From positions 1 through 64,000 of the forward strand of contig JAYKAV010003058.1 in assembly GCA_035582835.1 (NCBI GenBank): a stretch of 64,000 nucleotides of DNA. Direction: 5' to 3'. The notes below the pieces were generated by a model. It saw only the letters and a program-made list of their open reading frames with translations. It had not been told where the DNA came from and did no database searches. A program made the position numbers and the translations under genes. The DNA is from Phoebastria nigripes. Lineage: Eukaryota > Chordata > Aves > Procellariiformes > Diomedeidae. Positions 33,001 through 46,560 of the stretch are shown in pieces; within the stretch, counting starts at the first letter, position 1; every line of letters begins with the position of its first letter.

Positions 33001-36000
33001 AAAATAAATCTTACTATCCTGATGATAGTCTCTGAAAGTCTCTGAAATTTGGTGGTCTAGATAGTTCGGGGAAAATGGAATCTTGTATATTTGACAGCAT
33101 AATTATTATGCTCTGTCAGATTTATACAGCTCTTTCATAAGAAACACTTAATACTTCATACAGATATTACCTTTCCCATCAAATATCACTTTAGAAAAAG
33201 TTAATAATTTAGGAACTTTTATATTAAAAAATGGCTAATTCAACAGATGCATCTGATACCATCATCAGACATTGCATGAAGGGCGCTAAAACTTTTCCCT
33301 TTTGCCTTGAAGTAAACCCGGTGTTTATGCCAAACTCTCCCAAGCTTGATGATCCTGGATTTCAAGCAATAGCTTGAAGCTACCCTACAGAGGATAGATG
33401 GTTGCTCCCTTCAGTATCATTCTGTCCTGAGATTTGTGGCCAATTTACTCTCCTTACACTTTCTTTGCCCTGCTGTATCTCTGATCTTACTAGAAAATCA
33501 TATTCTATTTAGCCTTCTCTTCAAGTTTTGATTTTCAGGTTTATCCCAATTTCATTGGCACAGAAAATCACCTGTAAGCTATATCACACTGTCAATACAT
33601 CTATTACTTGGAGAAGTAATAAAATTAACCTCTGTAACAGTTCTTAAAAACTGGGAAAAAGTGTGGGCTTCACTGTGAACATGACAAAGTTTCTTTAACT
33701 AGTTCAAAGGGTGAGTATTTTCCTGATTTAGAAGCAACAAATAATTCAGGATATATAGCATAAAATGGAAGACTTGTGGAAAAAAAAAGAATTAAAATCC
33801 TTACAGATACAATTAAGTTGAATGTTTTTTTCATTCATAAATGCATGCTGGGTAGACGCCTGGATGGGACTCCTTCCTTAGAGACAAATATAAATTAAGA
33901 GGCATATGTTTTACTATGCATACATACAGACACATATGCATTTACTTAAGCCTAAATGTATATGTGTGTAATATGTATGTACATGAGCTTCTTTTCCCCT
34001 AATTTACCAGTCACCCTGAAGAAAACAAAGTGCAGTGAAGCTTTGCTGTTGTGGGACCAGATATGGAGGGAATAAATACCCAATGAGTAATGTTTTAGGA
34101 CATCACTTAGGCTCAAATCTCAGCCTGTGAAGTCAGAGGGAAGTCTGGATAACATTGAGTAAATAAAAGATAGTTTCTGAAGTGTCTTCCATGGGAGCTT
34201 AAATATTTCATCCTTGACATTGCAAATGTTCTTACTCCATCAGGGACACCATTGCCAAGTTAGCCTCATTGATTCTCAAGGAAAAGAACTATAACACTAC
34301 TTCATTTTTCACTAATCTATGGAAGAATAAAACAGACCCACTGCAGCACATTAAGCAGAATTAAGGGATGCATGTAGCATCTTTCTACAGCAGTTCCTGA
34401 GACACCCATCAGTCTGTGTCTTCTGCTTTGCACAGGAGATGATAGATTAATGCAATACAGAAGCTGTGCTGTTGTCTAGCTCAAGCTGAATGCCACCGAT
34501 AGCCAAATGGACAAATTTGATCAGCCTGGGGCAGGGGGTTGTTGTTAATTTTTGCTGCTGTTCAAAATCTAAGTGCTTTGTATGACAGGCTCATTTTTCT
34601 ACATGTTTGTCTCTTTGAATNTCAGGAGGAGGCAATGTAAATCACACATCACACAAAAGGTAAGCAGAGATAGCAGTGGGAAGTAGGAGGTTTTGGTAGA
34701 CAGAACTTCCTTCCAGAAGCATCTGAAAATGTTTCTCTCCATTTACCGGGTAGGGAGTTTAGGCACTTATTTTCAGAGGATTACCTTGCTTGATACTTAA
34801 AATTATGTATGACTTGAATTTTGCTGTGCTTTTTTAGGATTCATCAGTTGATACAATAATGGAGTACAATACCTAAAATTTGTAGGGGTATGAATCACCT
34901 CTCTGGACATAGCTCGCTTGATTCAGAAGTAGGGAATAACTTAGAATAAGGATCTTATCTGCCTGTGGTAAGTGAGGTGACTTTCCCACTTGTGTCCTGT
35001 TTGCTGTTAGCACAGAAACCAGCATGGAAAGCTGAACTTTGGTAGCTGCTGCTATGTAAGTATAGGTCTATATTCTTTTGGAAATCTGGTTCCAGGTGAA
35101 GTGAAACTTGAGGAGAGAGGCATGTTGTCACCTCATAGAGGCAGTATTTGCCATTACAGCTCTGTGCATACATGCTGGTTCTTACCTATATGGGATGAGC
35201 GGCAAGCCTGCCTTCAGACTACACTAACCTCCCATCCACCCCACAGTGGCCACTGCTGGTTTATGCCCTTCCAGTGACATGCTGGATTTTTCAGCGTATT
35301 ACACTGCATTTCTCATCACATTGCTTCACTCGGATTAGAAAAAGGACAGTAGCTGTGTAGATTCAGAAGCATCTGGCTTAATATAACATGTGACTCACTA
35401 GAGAAAATCACCTGCCTGAGTTGGAGTTGAGAGAGATGGCACTGACTGACCTTGGTATGTATCCCTTTAAAGATATGGAGTCATCAAATATATAGGTTTG
35501 CTTAAGGTACCAGTAGCAAAAAGGAGACATTCTTCCAGAGCTATGAAATGCATTTACCAAGAGACTAAGCAGCATATCAACCCTTGAAATATGTGGTCTA
35601 GTGAGTTTCTTAAGGATATTTGGCCCGCACAGAAAACATTCAGTCATTCTAATCTTCAAGGATCAAGGAAAATGACTCTCAACGTGTTCAGGAAAACTGC
35701 AGAGTGAATTGAGCCCATCCTTCTACCTTCTGCCTTGGTTGGACAGAAAACCGCTGTTAAGAAGAGTCAGAGAGGCAAGTGCTGATGCCAATAANGGGTC
35801 TTTGCCACTGAATCCTAACCTGGGGTACATCTTTACTAGGTGTTGTTTTGCTTTGCCAGGCCAAGGGTTAAATCCAAATCACTGATAATGAAGGTATTTC
35901 TATAAATATGCAATCGTTATTGCTATGCTGACAACTCTTTTAATATCCTGTTATGATTCACTGAAATGCTTGTCTAACACTTGCTACATATCTGCTCTAA

Positions 36001-37610
36001 ACATTTAATTCCTTTACTTTTCGTCTGCTTCTTGATCATGCGATGCATAGGTGAGGCAATGGATTAAGAAAATGCTGTTATTCTGGAAATCAAAAGCTTT
36101 CACCTCTTCTTTCCCCCTCTCTCCCAGGCCATAGGCAGGTATATAAAGGTTTTATGTTACTCCATAGCTACAGTTTTNTACACAGACAAAGCATACATTG
36201 TGCTGATAAAAAAATGAGATCTTCCAGAGCACAGCCGAACCATNGGTGTGTTTCAGTAAAGAAACAGCAGTTTCCACAGCCAGTGGTACCCATGCATGTC
36301 ACAGAGACACCACATCACTGGAGTGTCTCTGTTGTCCAGCCTGACTGCCTGGGGTTGCTCTTTCGGGGAGGAAGGAAGGATAGAAGTAGTAATACGCAAC
36401 AGTCAAAGTGGAGACTCAGGATTAAAGGATGGGCATTTCTGGAAATGAAGTGTATCTTTTTGCTGTCAAGAAAATAACTTTTTATTGGATGGCAAAGCAA
36501 ATGCTTAGCTAGCATCCAGATACACCAGTTAAAATANAAAAGAAATATTTACATCATCTGGGAGGCGAGGAATAAGTGAACTTTTGGAATATTATAGTAA
36601 AATCCTTTTTTCTCCATCTGCCTTGATATAACACTTCTAATTTATACTACAACTTTTTATTTTTTCATATTTTTATTATGATTGTCTATATTATAAATCT
36701 ACAAGGGGACTCATAAGGATTTGGCTGTATTTGAACTGGATTCATACTAATACAGAAGGTGAGCTAGCACTTTTTCTTGTCTGCTTCTAACATCTGAGCA
36801 TATGAAATACACTGTTGCATTTCATCACATTGCAGCGTTATCTCGATATAACACAGACTTTGATTGTGGTGACCTGCTTACACATTACCTTCGAGCGATG
36901 GAGCAAACTCAGTGTGGTTATACTTTTGTCAGGAAAAACAATTGCAGTTGCACTTAGACTAATACCACAAAGTTACAGGGAAGTTTTTTTCTGCTGTATA
37001 TTGGATCTGTAACCAAAAGCTTTCACTGCTTTCTGAATGCAGAGTACTGTGTTGTACAGATAGATACTCTCAATTAAGTATATGGATTGGATAGTTTTCT
37101 CCTGAAATATGGTGCTGGTTCCTGCCATATGATTCTTTGGTAAGGCCTCTGTGAGACTGTCCATTTAATGGGTTTGTGCACTTAAAGATTGTTTCCTTTA
37201 GACTAAAGCAAATGTTATAACAAGCAATGCCAGACTGATAGTACACTCTGGTCTGGAACTGGTTTTCCCACGATTGCAAGTTATCAATTTGCTGCATCTG
37301 TGGACATGAGTTGAGACACAGTCCACATGGATGCTCTTGGCACAGCCCAATTGCAAAGTGAGACAGTTTGAGTGCAGATATAGCAAACCTGTTTTGTCTC
37401 ATGATTGGGGTGAGCTAGAAGTCAGCATCCCAATTACTATGTGCCGGCTAAAGGTGGGAACTTAAGATGCAATAGTTTGTTGGCTTGCAAAAGTGTGAGC
37501 AGATTCTGTGGGTCTTTAAATACAGCTCACTGAGAGCTGATGCAATAGCATAAAGAAAGGCAACATATGTCTGATACTGGTCTAATCTACTTCTGGTCGA
37601 AGAACCGGGG
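30018..37610. other. Non-coding stretch, no gene seen
   Basis: About 7.6 kb of AT-rich unique DNA. An impure TATG/CA-rich microsatellite-like stretch lies near 33905-33985. Open frames do not exceed about 110 codons, and those at 36154-36515 overlap on opposite strands. A somewhat CpG-retaining patch lies at 36830-36905. No recognisable repeat element. Confidence 0.55.
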
Positions 37611-37625
37611 GTGTGTGTGTGTGTG
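37611..37625. repeat. (GT)n microsatellite
   Basis: Seven and a half GT units directly after a short G-run; simple sequence. Confidence 0.9.
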
Positions 37626-37885
37626 AAATCATAAGCAGGTAACCATGCATAGCTATTGATTTTCTCTTTTTGATTTTCCTTTTTCTTTCCCCCCCCCTGG
37701 TTCAATAGCTTCTTTGAATCTGCTCAGGGACAGTGTGACTTCATGGAGAAAGGGAACACGCCAAACCAAAAGAAAACATGAAGTACTGTGGAGATCAGTG
37801 CAGAACTCCCCAGGGTTTTATTAACTAAGGAAATGACTTGCATGCCAGCAGCCAAAAGGTAAATTCTCAAGTCAGAGATTATGCC
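37626..37885. other. Non-coding stretch
   Basis: Unique sequence with a C-run near 37690 and no gene signature. Confidence 0.5.
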
Positions 37886-37978
37886 AAAAAAAAAAAAAAA
37901 AAAAAAAACAACAACCAAACAGTGCAGGNNNNNNNNNNNNNNNNAAAAAAAAAAAAAAAAAAAAAAAAAGAAAAAAAA
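37886..37978. repeat. A-rich tract interrupted by a 16-N assembly gap
   Basis: A23 (37886-37908), a short unique spacer, 16 Ns (37929-37944), then A25 (37945-37969), G and A8. The gap sits at the edge of a homopolymer, so true length and even continuity across it are unknown. The minus-strand frame crossing it (37724-38152) is an artefact of the A-runs. Confidence 0.9.
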
Positions 37979-40757
37979 CACACAGGAATGAATAATTGAA
38001 ATTTTGCAACAGGCAGATGAAAAACTGGATTCTAGATTAAATCCATTGACTGCAAGTTTGGAAAGCAGCTTAATATAGATAACAGCAGAATAAAAAGATG
38101 CAGCAATGTGAAAAAAAGAGGTGTCTTTCAGAAGAGACGTTGAAAGCTGCATACTGAAAAGGGAAGAGACTTGCGAGTTTAACTGAAGGTAAAAAATAAA
38201 GTAAAAAAATAAAAAGCCACCCTGTATTCAGGTGCATTTCAGGATACCGTAAGTATTCTAAGTAGTCTTGTAAGAGAAATGTGGTATAAATCAAAGAAGA
38301 AAGTGTTATTGCCAGAAGGCTTGGGGAATGAAGACCTTGCTCACAGCAGTGTTCAGGCTTGGTGACTAAAATTGAGAAAGCATTTAATCGCTGTTGAAGG
38401 GAAAGCAGTACTGAGCAATCACAGATTAGTCCTGATTTCCAAGATTNAACCACACTAAAAAGAGTAAGAAAAGTCAGACTTATTTGTCCCTGCTAAAGAT
38501 GAGAAAGAGCTCCATGGGGACCTACACGTTTCTGATAGGATCACCAAAGCAGCCTGAGAAAATGTGATCCCACTACATTATTTAAATAACCTGCAAGTGG
38601 GAACATTTGGCCGGTTGTGTGGAGGAAGGGAATTTCAAGTGAAAGCCTTGGATTTCAGAATTAAACTGGCAAAATCAGAAAATTAGTTTTTCATGGGGAG
38701 GGTCAGAGAGAGAAAGAGATCCATGGAGCTCAAGAGTAAAAATGAACAAGTCTTTCTTAATCTAATAAACTCTTCCTTATTGTTATAAAACTAAGACAAC
38801 AGTGACCAGAAGGTGACCCCCTGGAAGCACAAGATGAGGGTGCTTCCTTGCACCTCTTCGTTCACATCTGACCTACACAAATTCTGTTTCCTAAAGCTGA
38901 ATGATTTTTTTTCCCTACTGTAGGATTCTGGGAGCTGAGATCAACTCCGCAAGGGACAATGGCTTAATATTTGTACTCTAATAGTTGGTAAATGTTTGAA
39001 TCTGGTATTGGTCTTCATGATGCCAGGTCATGCACAGGGCAAAAAAGGATTTTTCCCTCCCCTAAAAGTTTTATAAGCCACAAAATCAGAAGTTTATTAT
39101 CAAAAGGAATTTGTTCCTATATCCCAAATGATTCTAGTCAAGGACTTAAGCCAAACTTCTCATACATTTGGAGCATCATTCAGTGCTTCTAAGATACCAT
39201 AAAAACATAATAGAAATATTGTAAAATGGCTGCTAATGCAAAGACATCATGTCTGTTACTGGATCTGCAAATTGTTAAAAGCTGGGCGCTTATAAAAACA
39301 GAATACTGTTCTTATACTATCTTCTTATATTCTGTTACAGAGACCGGGTTGTCATTGGAAACACAACACTGTGCAAGATGAACCTTTGCTCCAAACCAAT
39401 ACAGATGCTCTTGTGCTATGCATGTTGTATACGAAGAAACTTCCTGATCATTTTGAACTCTCCAAGGTGGTGAGTTCTTAGTTTTTCCCCAGTCCTTATC
39501 ATGCCCTAAATCACCAGCTGGTGCTAATTATAATGACACTTTTATCATTTTCTGGTTTGCACAGATAAAGAAACAGCTATGCTGTAAGAGGTCTTTTTGT
39601 ATGCTGCTTTAACATAAATTGTATGAGCTTTGTAAACACTTTAGTGGAAATAAATATGCAAAAGGAAATTTGGTACAGCCTTCTGTGTGGTTCTGCAGAA
39701 GTCCATGATAACTTATCTGTTTTAAGCTGATGTGGATTGCATTTGTGCTGGTTTTGGTGCAAAGGGAAAAGTTATTCTGATAAGGAAGGAATGATGGGGG
39801 CAGATCCGATAATACATGTGAAGAGGCTAAATTTTATTAAGCTAATTTTAACTTAGGAGGCTGGTTAATGGACAAAAACTCGTCCCTAATGGTACTCTGG
39901 TCTGTCATTTGCCCTTTTTCTTTATGAGTGACCGAGGGAGAGTAAGGAGCTATGTTCCTAGGCTACAATTGGCTTACAGCTATCTTTGACAGCCTCACAT
40001 GGCATCTTCTTTGGTGTATATGCAGTGCTCAGAGAGACCCTGATACTGGTGGGCCTTTCAGGACCATGTCAAATATCTGACCCCTTAAAAGCCAATATCT
40101 TTGATAACTTCTCTTGGGGAATAGNTAGGAAAGCATCAGAGAGGGAAATTACCACAGGTCTGCTGTGGGGTCTCATCCAGAACCGAAATCAGGCTAAAAA
40201 ATCAAAAGGCCAAAGTTGAGATTTGAACTTCTGATCCAGACCTACCACTTTTGGTGGTGCTAATCTCCATATCAGCTCAGGTTTGTTTGAAACCAGTCCT
40301 CACACACTTTGAATGTGACCTGACTAGACACGCTCATCACTTGATGAATTATGCATTCGGAATGTATTGTCATGAGTTTTGCACTATTTGTTACTTCATG
40401 TGGTAAGTTTCCCCTTCAGTAGTCTTTACTAGTAACTTTAAAGCAGTAGGTTCTAGTGAATATTTACTATCCAAAGTATCAATATCAGCTTTCAGTTAGG
40501 AGGGGGATCTATTCTTAAAATTTTGGTTTGACCACACATAGAGCAATCCAAACATGAAACTTCTCAAAGCTTTGCAATGTGTTTCTTTGTGTATCCAAAT
40601 TCCCCATCTACCTAAATGCTTCCTGAAAATCAGGGCATGCTTTATGGTGAAAAATTAAAGAAATCAATGTTTTATTTTGCACATAACTGTTCAGATCTGT
40701 GTGGAAGTAACCTCATTGCTAAGTGCTCCTGGTGATCATTTCCCCAAGGATATAGCA
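37979..40757. other. Non-coding stretch, no gene seen
   Basis: AT-rich unique DNA. The longest frame (38070-38453 minus, 127 codons) is rich in Leu, Ser and Phe, has no domain and contains an N. No repeat element recognised. Confidence 0.55.
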
Positions 40758-40841
40758 TCTCTTTTTTCCTTTTTTTCCCCCCCTTTTTTTTTGTTTCTTT
40801 TTATCTTTTTTTTATTTTTCTCTCCTTTTTTTTTTCTTTAG
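40758..40841 (+). other. 84-base pyrimidine tract ending in AG (splice-acceptor-like)
   Basis: A T/C tract with only a few purines ends in CTTTAG at 40841, the form of a very strong 3' splice site. It may equally be simple sequence. A good donor-like GTGAGAAGT begins at 40934. All three plus-strand frames between the two close, so any exon here would be non-coding. Confidence 0.35.
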
Positions 40842-40933
40842 TGTGTGTGGACATCTATAGCTTGGTATGAGTGCAGGGGGAGTGGAGGATGGAAATGTAA
40901 TCTGGAAGAAGCTGTGAGGGCATGAAGGGCCTG

Positions 40934-43900
40934 GTGAGAAGTGACTGGTATCATCTGTTGTTGTTGTTCCAAGCAGCCATAGCATAAGTGACTTGTGTTT
41001 CTTTTGAAAAAGTTCCTCTTATCCCATCTGTTGGCCATATGGGTGAAAAACATTGTTTTCAGCATGCCCACACCTACTCACTGGCTAGCAATCTGTCCTG
41101 GCCTAAACACTGCTGCTTATTGTGTCATAGCAAATTGTTCTTCTTCGGAACAACCAAGGGAATGTCTGCCTGCAAGGTGGGCTTTAGGAAAAATCTGAGA
41201 AAAATGAACATATATATCAATCTATTTTGAGCCGGTGGGATTCTTTAGTTCGCCTCGCTGCGCTTTCAGGGGATAGAGAGGAATTGTGCTGGATTTTCAT
41301 TCAACTGGATCAATTGAGATAGTTTTCTGAAAAGTGTCTGTGCAAAGACTTGGTATAAACTAGGCTGGCCACATTCCAAGTTAGAAGAAACCGAAAATGG
41401 GTCATATCTTGGAATCCATCTCAGATTTTACATTGGATCCATATACATAGATTTAGTGCACTGGAAAGGTTGCTTTTAGGTGGGAATTTGCTTTGTGTTC
41501 ATACTTGGAGTCTTTTGATATGCACTTGAGTGCAGTGCTGGTGTCCTCAGAGTGGTTTTCTTCCTGGTTGAGCCAAAGTTGAAGCCCATGCTTGAGCACT
41601 ATCAGAAGCCCCCTGCATGCCAGGTGGATCCATGCCCTCCATCAGTTAGGTCTCTACATATGCACACTGCACACCTGGGAAAAGCAACTGGCAGAAACTT
41701 CACTGCAATAAGCACAATGCAGATGTATGATCCAGAATCGTAATGGATTTCAGCAAATTAAACTCTTTCCATTTCACTAGGCAGAAGACCCACTGAGACC
41801 AAGGCTTTCTGGAAGGGTGTGTGGCAATTCACATGGCACAGAGACAACCACCAAAGTCCCTAATTGTGTGCCTAATGAATCAATCTGAAGACCTGATCCA
41901 AACATTATTGAAGTACTAGGGGAAAAGCATTTTAAAAACTTCTCAATGAGGAACTATTTTTCCTTGGCATTTTGTAAGAGGATCCTAAAGACGTCAAGAG
42001 GAGGAAGGAGGTGGGCGTTGATGAATTTGATAACAATGAGTCATTTTAGCTCTGGGGCAATTTTGATAAACATGGCCAGTTCTTTGCCATTCCAGGAGAA
42101 ATTCAGGCTTCATCTGAATAGGTTTTACTAATGGCCAGGACAGAGAGTTCCTTGCTTGGAGAGCCCAGCCTCTGGGTCATTGTGGTGGGAGGCAATGGTA
42201 TGCAGAGTGGTACAGACTGAATGTGGGAAATGAGAGCTCAGCAAAGAAAAATGAAAGAAGGGCCAGACTGGTTTGCTGCTGTCATCTCACTCTGAGTAGC
42301 CAAGTGGCTTTTTTTTGGCTCAGCTATTATAGGAGCATATGTTTTCTCTTAAAGCCTCTTACAGAGAATCCCCCACTGTCCTAAATGGCTTGGTCTCCCC
42401 AGGGCATGAGTCGCTCAGGAAAAGGTGTCCTCTCTTGCATGTCTCCTACCTAGTTCCTTGGCAGATCACATATACTAACCTGTGTTTGTGCTTTTGCTTC
42501 CTTCTTGCCATGGGGAAGCATCAGTTTCTCCTAAGAGTTCTGTTAAAATTCAAGAGTCCTTGGCTAAGAGAACTTAGTGGGATAACCACCAGTTCAACCA
42601 GTGCTGCTACCTGATCAAAGTAGAATTTAAATAGAAGTTCAGGGTGGCAGAGGTAGGCCAAGTTCAATGTATGGGATATCTTGAACTCTGGGTAGAAATC
42701 ACATTTGCTTTTCCTGTCCTTATCCCACCCCTTTGCATTTCTGAGCACACCTTTTCCAGACCTGGAAAAAGAAAGATGTCTGACCAAAAGATGGATGAGA
42801 GCTCTCTCTAGGAGTCAGTCTGAATTGTGCTGAGTGCCCTGCAGCCCTCTTGCACGTGTATATCATCTCTGTGCCTCTCTTATACATAACAGGATAATTC
42901 CGGGTTTTGAATTAGGTGAACTATTTTTGTTTTGCCATTTTAAATATTTGATGCCATAGTGTTGCTTATTCCATCTGTATCCTTTGCATTGCTGGGTTTC
43001 TGTGGCATCCAGGTTTGTTTTTTAGTTTTCTGGGTTGATTTTTGGTTTACTTTGTGGTTTTGTAGTGTGACTGACTCTCTCATGATCTTTCAATTATTCA
43101 TAATCACTACTGTAACACAAGACATCTCATCTACCTGGATTCTTTTGACGTTCCTCACGCGGTATGTGCCTAAATCTTTCTAGATGTTGATGTGGCACAA
43201 GATCTGACAGCATCACAGACCTTTCAGAGTCACAGAGCCTTCCTTGTTCCCATGATCTTTTCTAAATTCAGACAATTTTAGGAAACTCTCTTTCACCTAT
43301 CTTCACAACTAATTGCTGTGAACTCCTAATGGCTATTCTGGCTCACCTTTAGATTGAAAGCTAAATATAATCATGATCTTTTAGGTGAAATTGTTTACTT
43401 GCCTTGAAGCAAAACCTTGACAAACTTTGTCTTTCTTTTGAGATGGGGACTGAATGTCTTGTAGTGTTCGTGACAGGTATATGCTTTCCAACTAAGGAAA
43501 CAGGCGACAGGCTCCTTCATATATTCATGTGTTTCCCAATTCTAGTGGCACCTATCAGAAAGCAGTGTACAGAAAGCCCAGAAACAGATGATGACAGCAA
43601 AAAATCTCATTGCTGAGTTAAATACCTCTCTACCATCTGGAAAGGCACAGCAATAGCATGTCAACATTGAGTCTTTATGGGCTTATATGTGTTGTGCCAC
43701 AGACACTGACACCAGGTGTCTTCCAGGTGGAGATTCCCAGCAGAAGTGCCCTGAAGTTGGGGGAATTGTGCTCAGGTAAAACAGCTCTGAGTGAAAGCAC
43801 AGGGGTGATGTGGGAATGTGGCAGCAGATATGATATGTACTAAAGGTCTAACCCCAGCACTGCTCTTTTCACCTGGCTGGCCCTTTTTAAGGTAACTGAC

Positions 43901-45934
43901 TGACTCCTTTTGTTTTCTGTAGTAGACAGTACTTATTTTATTTATTTCTCCTCCACTTACATATCGTGGCACTTTTTAAAAATAACAGAGTGACTGGGTC
44001 AGGTGGAGGCACCTCGGGGGAGGGAGACATTGCTCCATCCCTCAGGAGCAGTTGAAAGGTGGTCACAGACTTTGTGGCAGGGCAGGAAGAGGAGACCCCT
44101 CAGGCAGCTGCAGAGCCAGGAGTGCTGCTCAGCAGCAGGGAGAAGTGGGCACGGATACACAGACAAATGTCTGTGGTGACAGAAGGAGAAACCTCCCAGG
44201 GAGCAGACAGGACTGCTATGAGTTTATTGTGCCCCAGAGAGCCACTGAGCTGACAGCAGCCACACCAGCAATTGGCTTTGACCTGCCCTGCAGCGTGTGA
44301 AACCCTCCAGGCTGTAAAACTTTCTAACACTCCTTTCTCATCAAGTCACTTTGAGTTGCCTCTTCTTTACAAAATTAATTGCTCTAGTAAAACCTGACTT
44401 TTTGGTTTAAAAGCATTTAGGGGAACTCACGAAGAAAAGAATGAGGTACCTTGGCTGGTTGATGGGACGCTCTGTNGTTCCACTTGGTACTGAGGGGGTT
44501 TTGGGTAGGGGTGGTGAAAGGGAAGGAGAGCTAAATGTTTCACTGGAGGGCTGCAGAAGGCATCTGTGAGCTGCAGCTCTGTGTGGGCAAACCACGGGAT
44601 CCTGCCGCAGTCATGGGGAATTGCAAAAGTTATTCAGAAACTTTCTTACATGGATGACTACTGGCTGCTTTTCTTAAAATGTGAATTATAAAGTCCTTCT
44701 TGAGATAGGTACCAGTCACCATAAATAATGTCAAGAGAGCGCAGGGAAATATTGAGATCNCTAGGCAAAGAAAAAACAAACTTAGCCTGTCTATATCATA
44801 TGCAGTCCTGCCTGTCTTCAGATCCAGGTGATTTTTATTCCATTAGCGATAGCAGAGAGGAAGTGGGGGGAGAGAGCACTAAGATTTTGGCATGAATTTG
44901 GATCATTTGTCTCTAGTTTCTAGCAGCATGTTGTCACAGATGCTGCTTTATCACGTCTATAAGACAAAACAAGGACAGGTCTCCTTTCCTCCCCCTCTCC
45001 CCTTAATTTTCGGCAACAGTTGCTGTGCTTGAATCCTGCTCCCATTTCTATGACAGTGAAATGTCCTACCTCCTTTTGGCTAATTGGTGCTCTAGCAGCA
45101 GGAGATCGTGTGCGAAGGCAGCAGAATTCCCTGCCTGTTCAGCATCTGTAGTCTGCTCACATAAGTAATTTCAATATGAAGTTTAAATGTTATCAAAGTG
45201 AGTCTAGATAGTAATTGGTTGAAATATGCACAGGGATATCAAAGCTTGTGTAGTTTCATGGTTTCACTTGAAGTTGCCAGCCTCTTAGAAACAATCACAA
45301 GGAACATGCTTAAAAGAAATTCCCTTAAAAATGTATGTTAAAATTTCAGGGTTGATAACTGTTGATACATTACTGAGACAAACACAATGTTCTCTGAGAG
45401 GCTATTTCCCAAATGAAGTGTTACGTATTTCCAGCTTAGCAAATACATGTATGTATTCACACTGTCCAGAAACTTTCTCTTTTTTAGTGTAGGCTCAAGA
45501 ATTGCTTTTTATCATCTTTTCTGTGTAGTGTGCTCTTAGGATCCTGCAGATATTGAAGACTAACCAGGTAGGCCATCATAGCAGCCAAGCAATCTCCCTC
45601 CTTTCTTCATGAAACTGCTTCTGCCTGGGCCCCAGGCTGGGTGCTGTATGCAAGAGAAACTGGGGAATCCAGGGTTTCAGTCTGAAATCATATTTCATCT
45701 CTGATCTGTAACCCCTTAGCTACATCCACAGTGCACTGAGATCCACCAGGAACATCCTCTCAATCCCCTGTCACCTTTTCTCCTGTTAATGGGGAAGGAG
45801 CCATGACAGGGGACAAAGTGGATTCGAAAGCTATGCTTGTGGGAATGGTTTATAGACAAGAAGATGGATGTCATCTAATCACCCCACAATAAATTCCTGC
45901 CTGCTTCATGCTGTGTTGTTCTATTGCTGTCCTC
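40934..45934. other. Non-coding stretch, no gene seen
   Basis: Unique sequence. A GC-richer patch at 43990-44300 carries overlapping frames on both strands (for example 44052-44300 plus, 44100-44330 minus) but few CpGs and no domain. Other frames are below 95 codons. Confidence 0.55.
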
Positions 45935-46560
45935 TCTCGTTCATTCCGATTATCACCCAGGGCATCCCTTTCCCCTTCTCCTGCTCTCCCTGCTCCTGAA
46001 ACCCCGATCTGCATTTCATAAGTAAAGGGCGAAATGAGTTCTCATCCACCCGACTGACGCTTCGGGTCTGAAATGAGAAAGCCTCTGTTGACGATGCAGT
46101 GCCCAATTTAAAGCAATATCACCTGTCAGTTTGATAAAAGGCATGGAGAAAATATCCTGTCTGCCAAGGGGGGAAAAAGTGTCATCTAAAATAAATGCTA
46201 ACCTTAGAAAAAAAAATACACACAAACAAATGGCTGGGAATTGTTTTTATGGTTCTATTCGCTGGGGCTAGTCCTCAAAACATAAATTACTGCTTATTTG
46301 TGACTCAAACAGAACGGCCAGGAATGAAGCTTGCAGGCCGGCAAAGATGCAAACTTGCTTGTGGTGCTTTTTTATCATAGCCATTGAAATGTGCAGTGTG
46401 AAAGATGCATTTGCAGAACCTTGGGCTCAGCTGTCTCGGCCCTCTGATCTTTCTTTCTGCCAGAAAATGAGTCAGTGTATCTATCTTTTGTCCTTGCCCT
46501 CCTGAGCTTTTGCTCATATTTCAGCCTATAGAAAGGCAAACAGTGTCCTGCTTGTTTGTT
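45935..46560. other. CpG-retaining patch, candidate conserved non-coding element
   Basis: Eight CpGs cluster within about 150 bases (45938-46095) and several more follow to 46440. The text is non-repetitive and lacks the decay typical of neutral AT-rich DNA. A minus frame of 61 codons (45921-46106) and one of 69 codons (46016-46225) cross it in different phases, so coding is doubtful. Possible regulatory element; conservation untested. Confidence 0.28.

Noticed and set aside
36124..36150. Pyrimidine tract CCCCCTCTCTCCCAG followed by GTATAT as a micro-exon
   Set aside because: The implied exon is about 11 bases with no partner exons; ordinary coincidence.
38070..38453. 127-codon minus-strand hydrophobic frame
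   Set aside because: Hydrophobicity follows from A-rich plus-strand DNA; no domain and an N in the frame.
43990..44330. GC-rich patch with frames on both strands as an exon or CpG island
   Set aside because: Few CpGs despite high GC, frames conflict, no splice sites.
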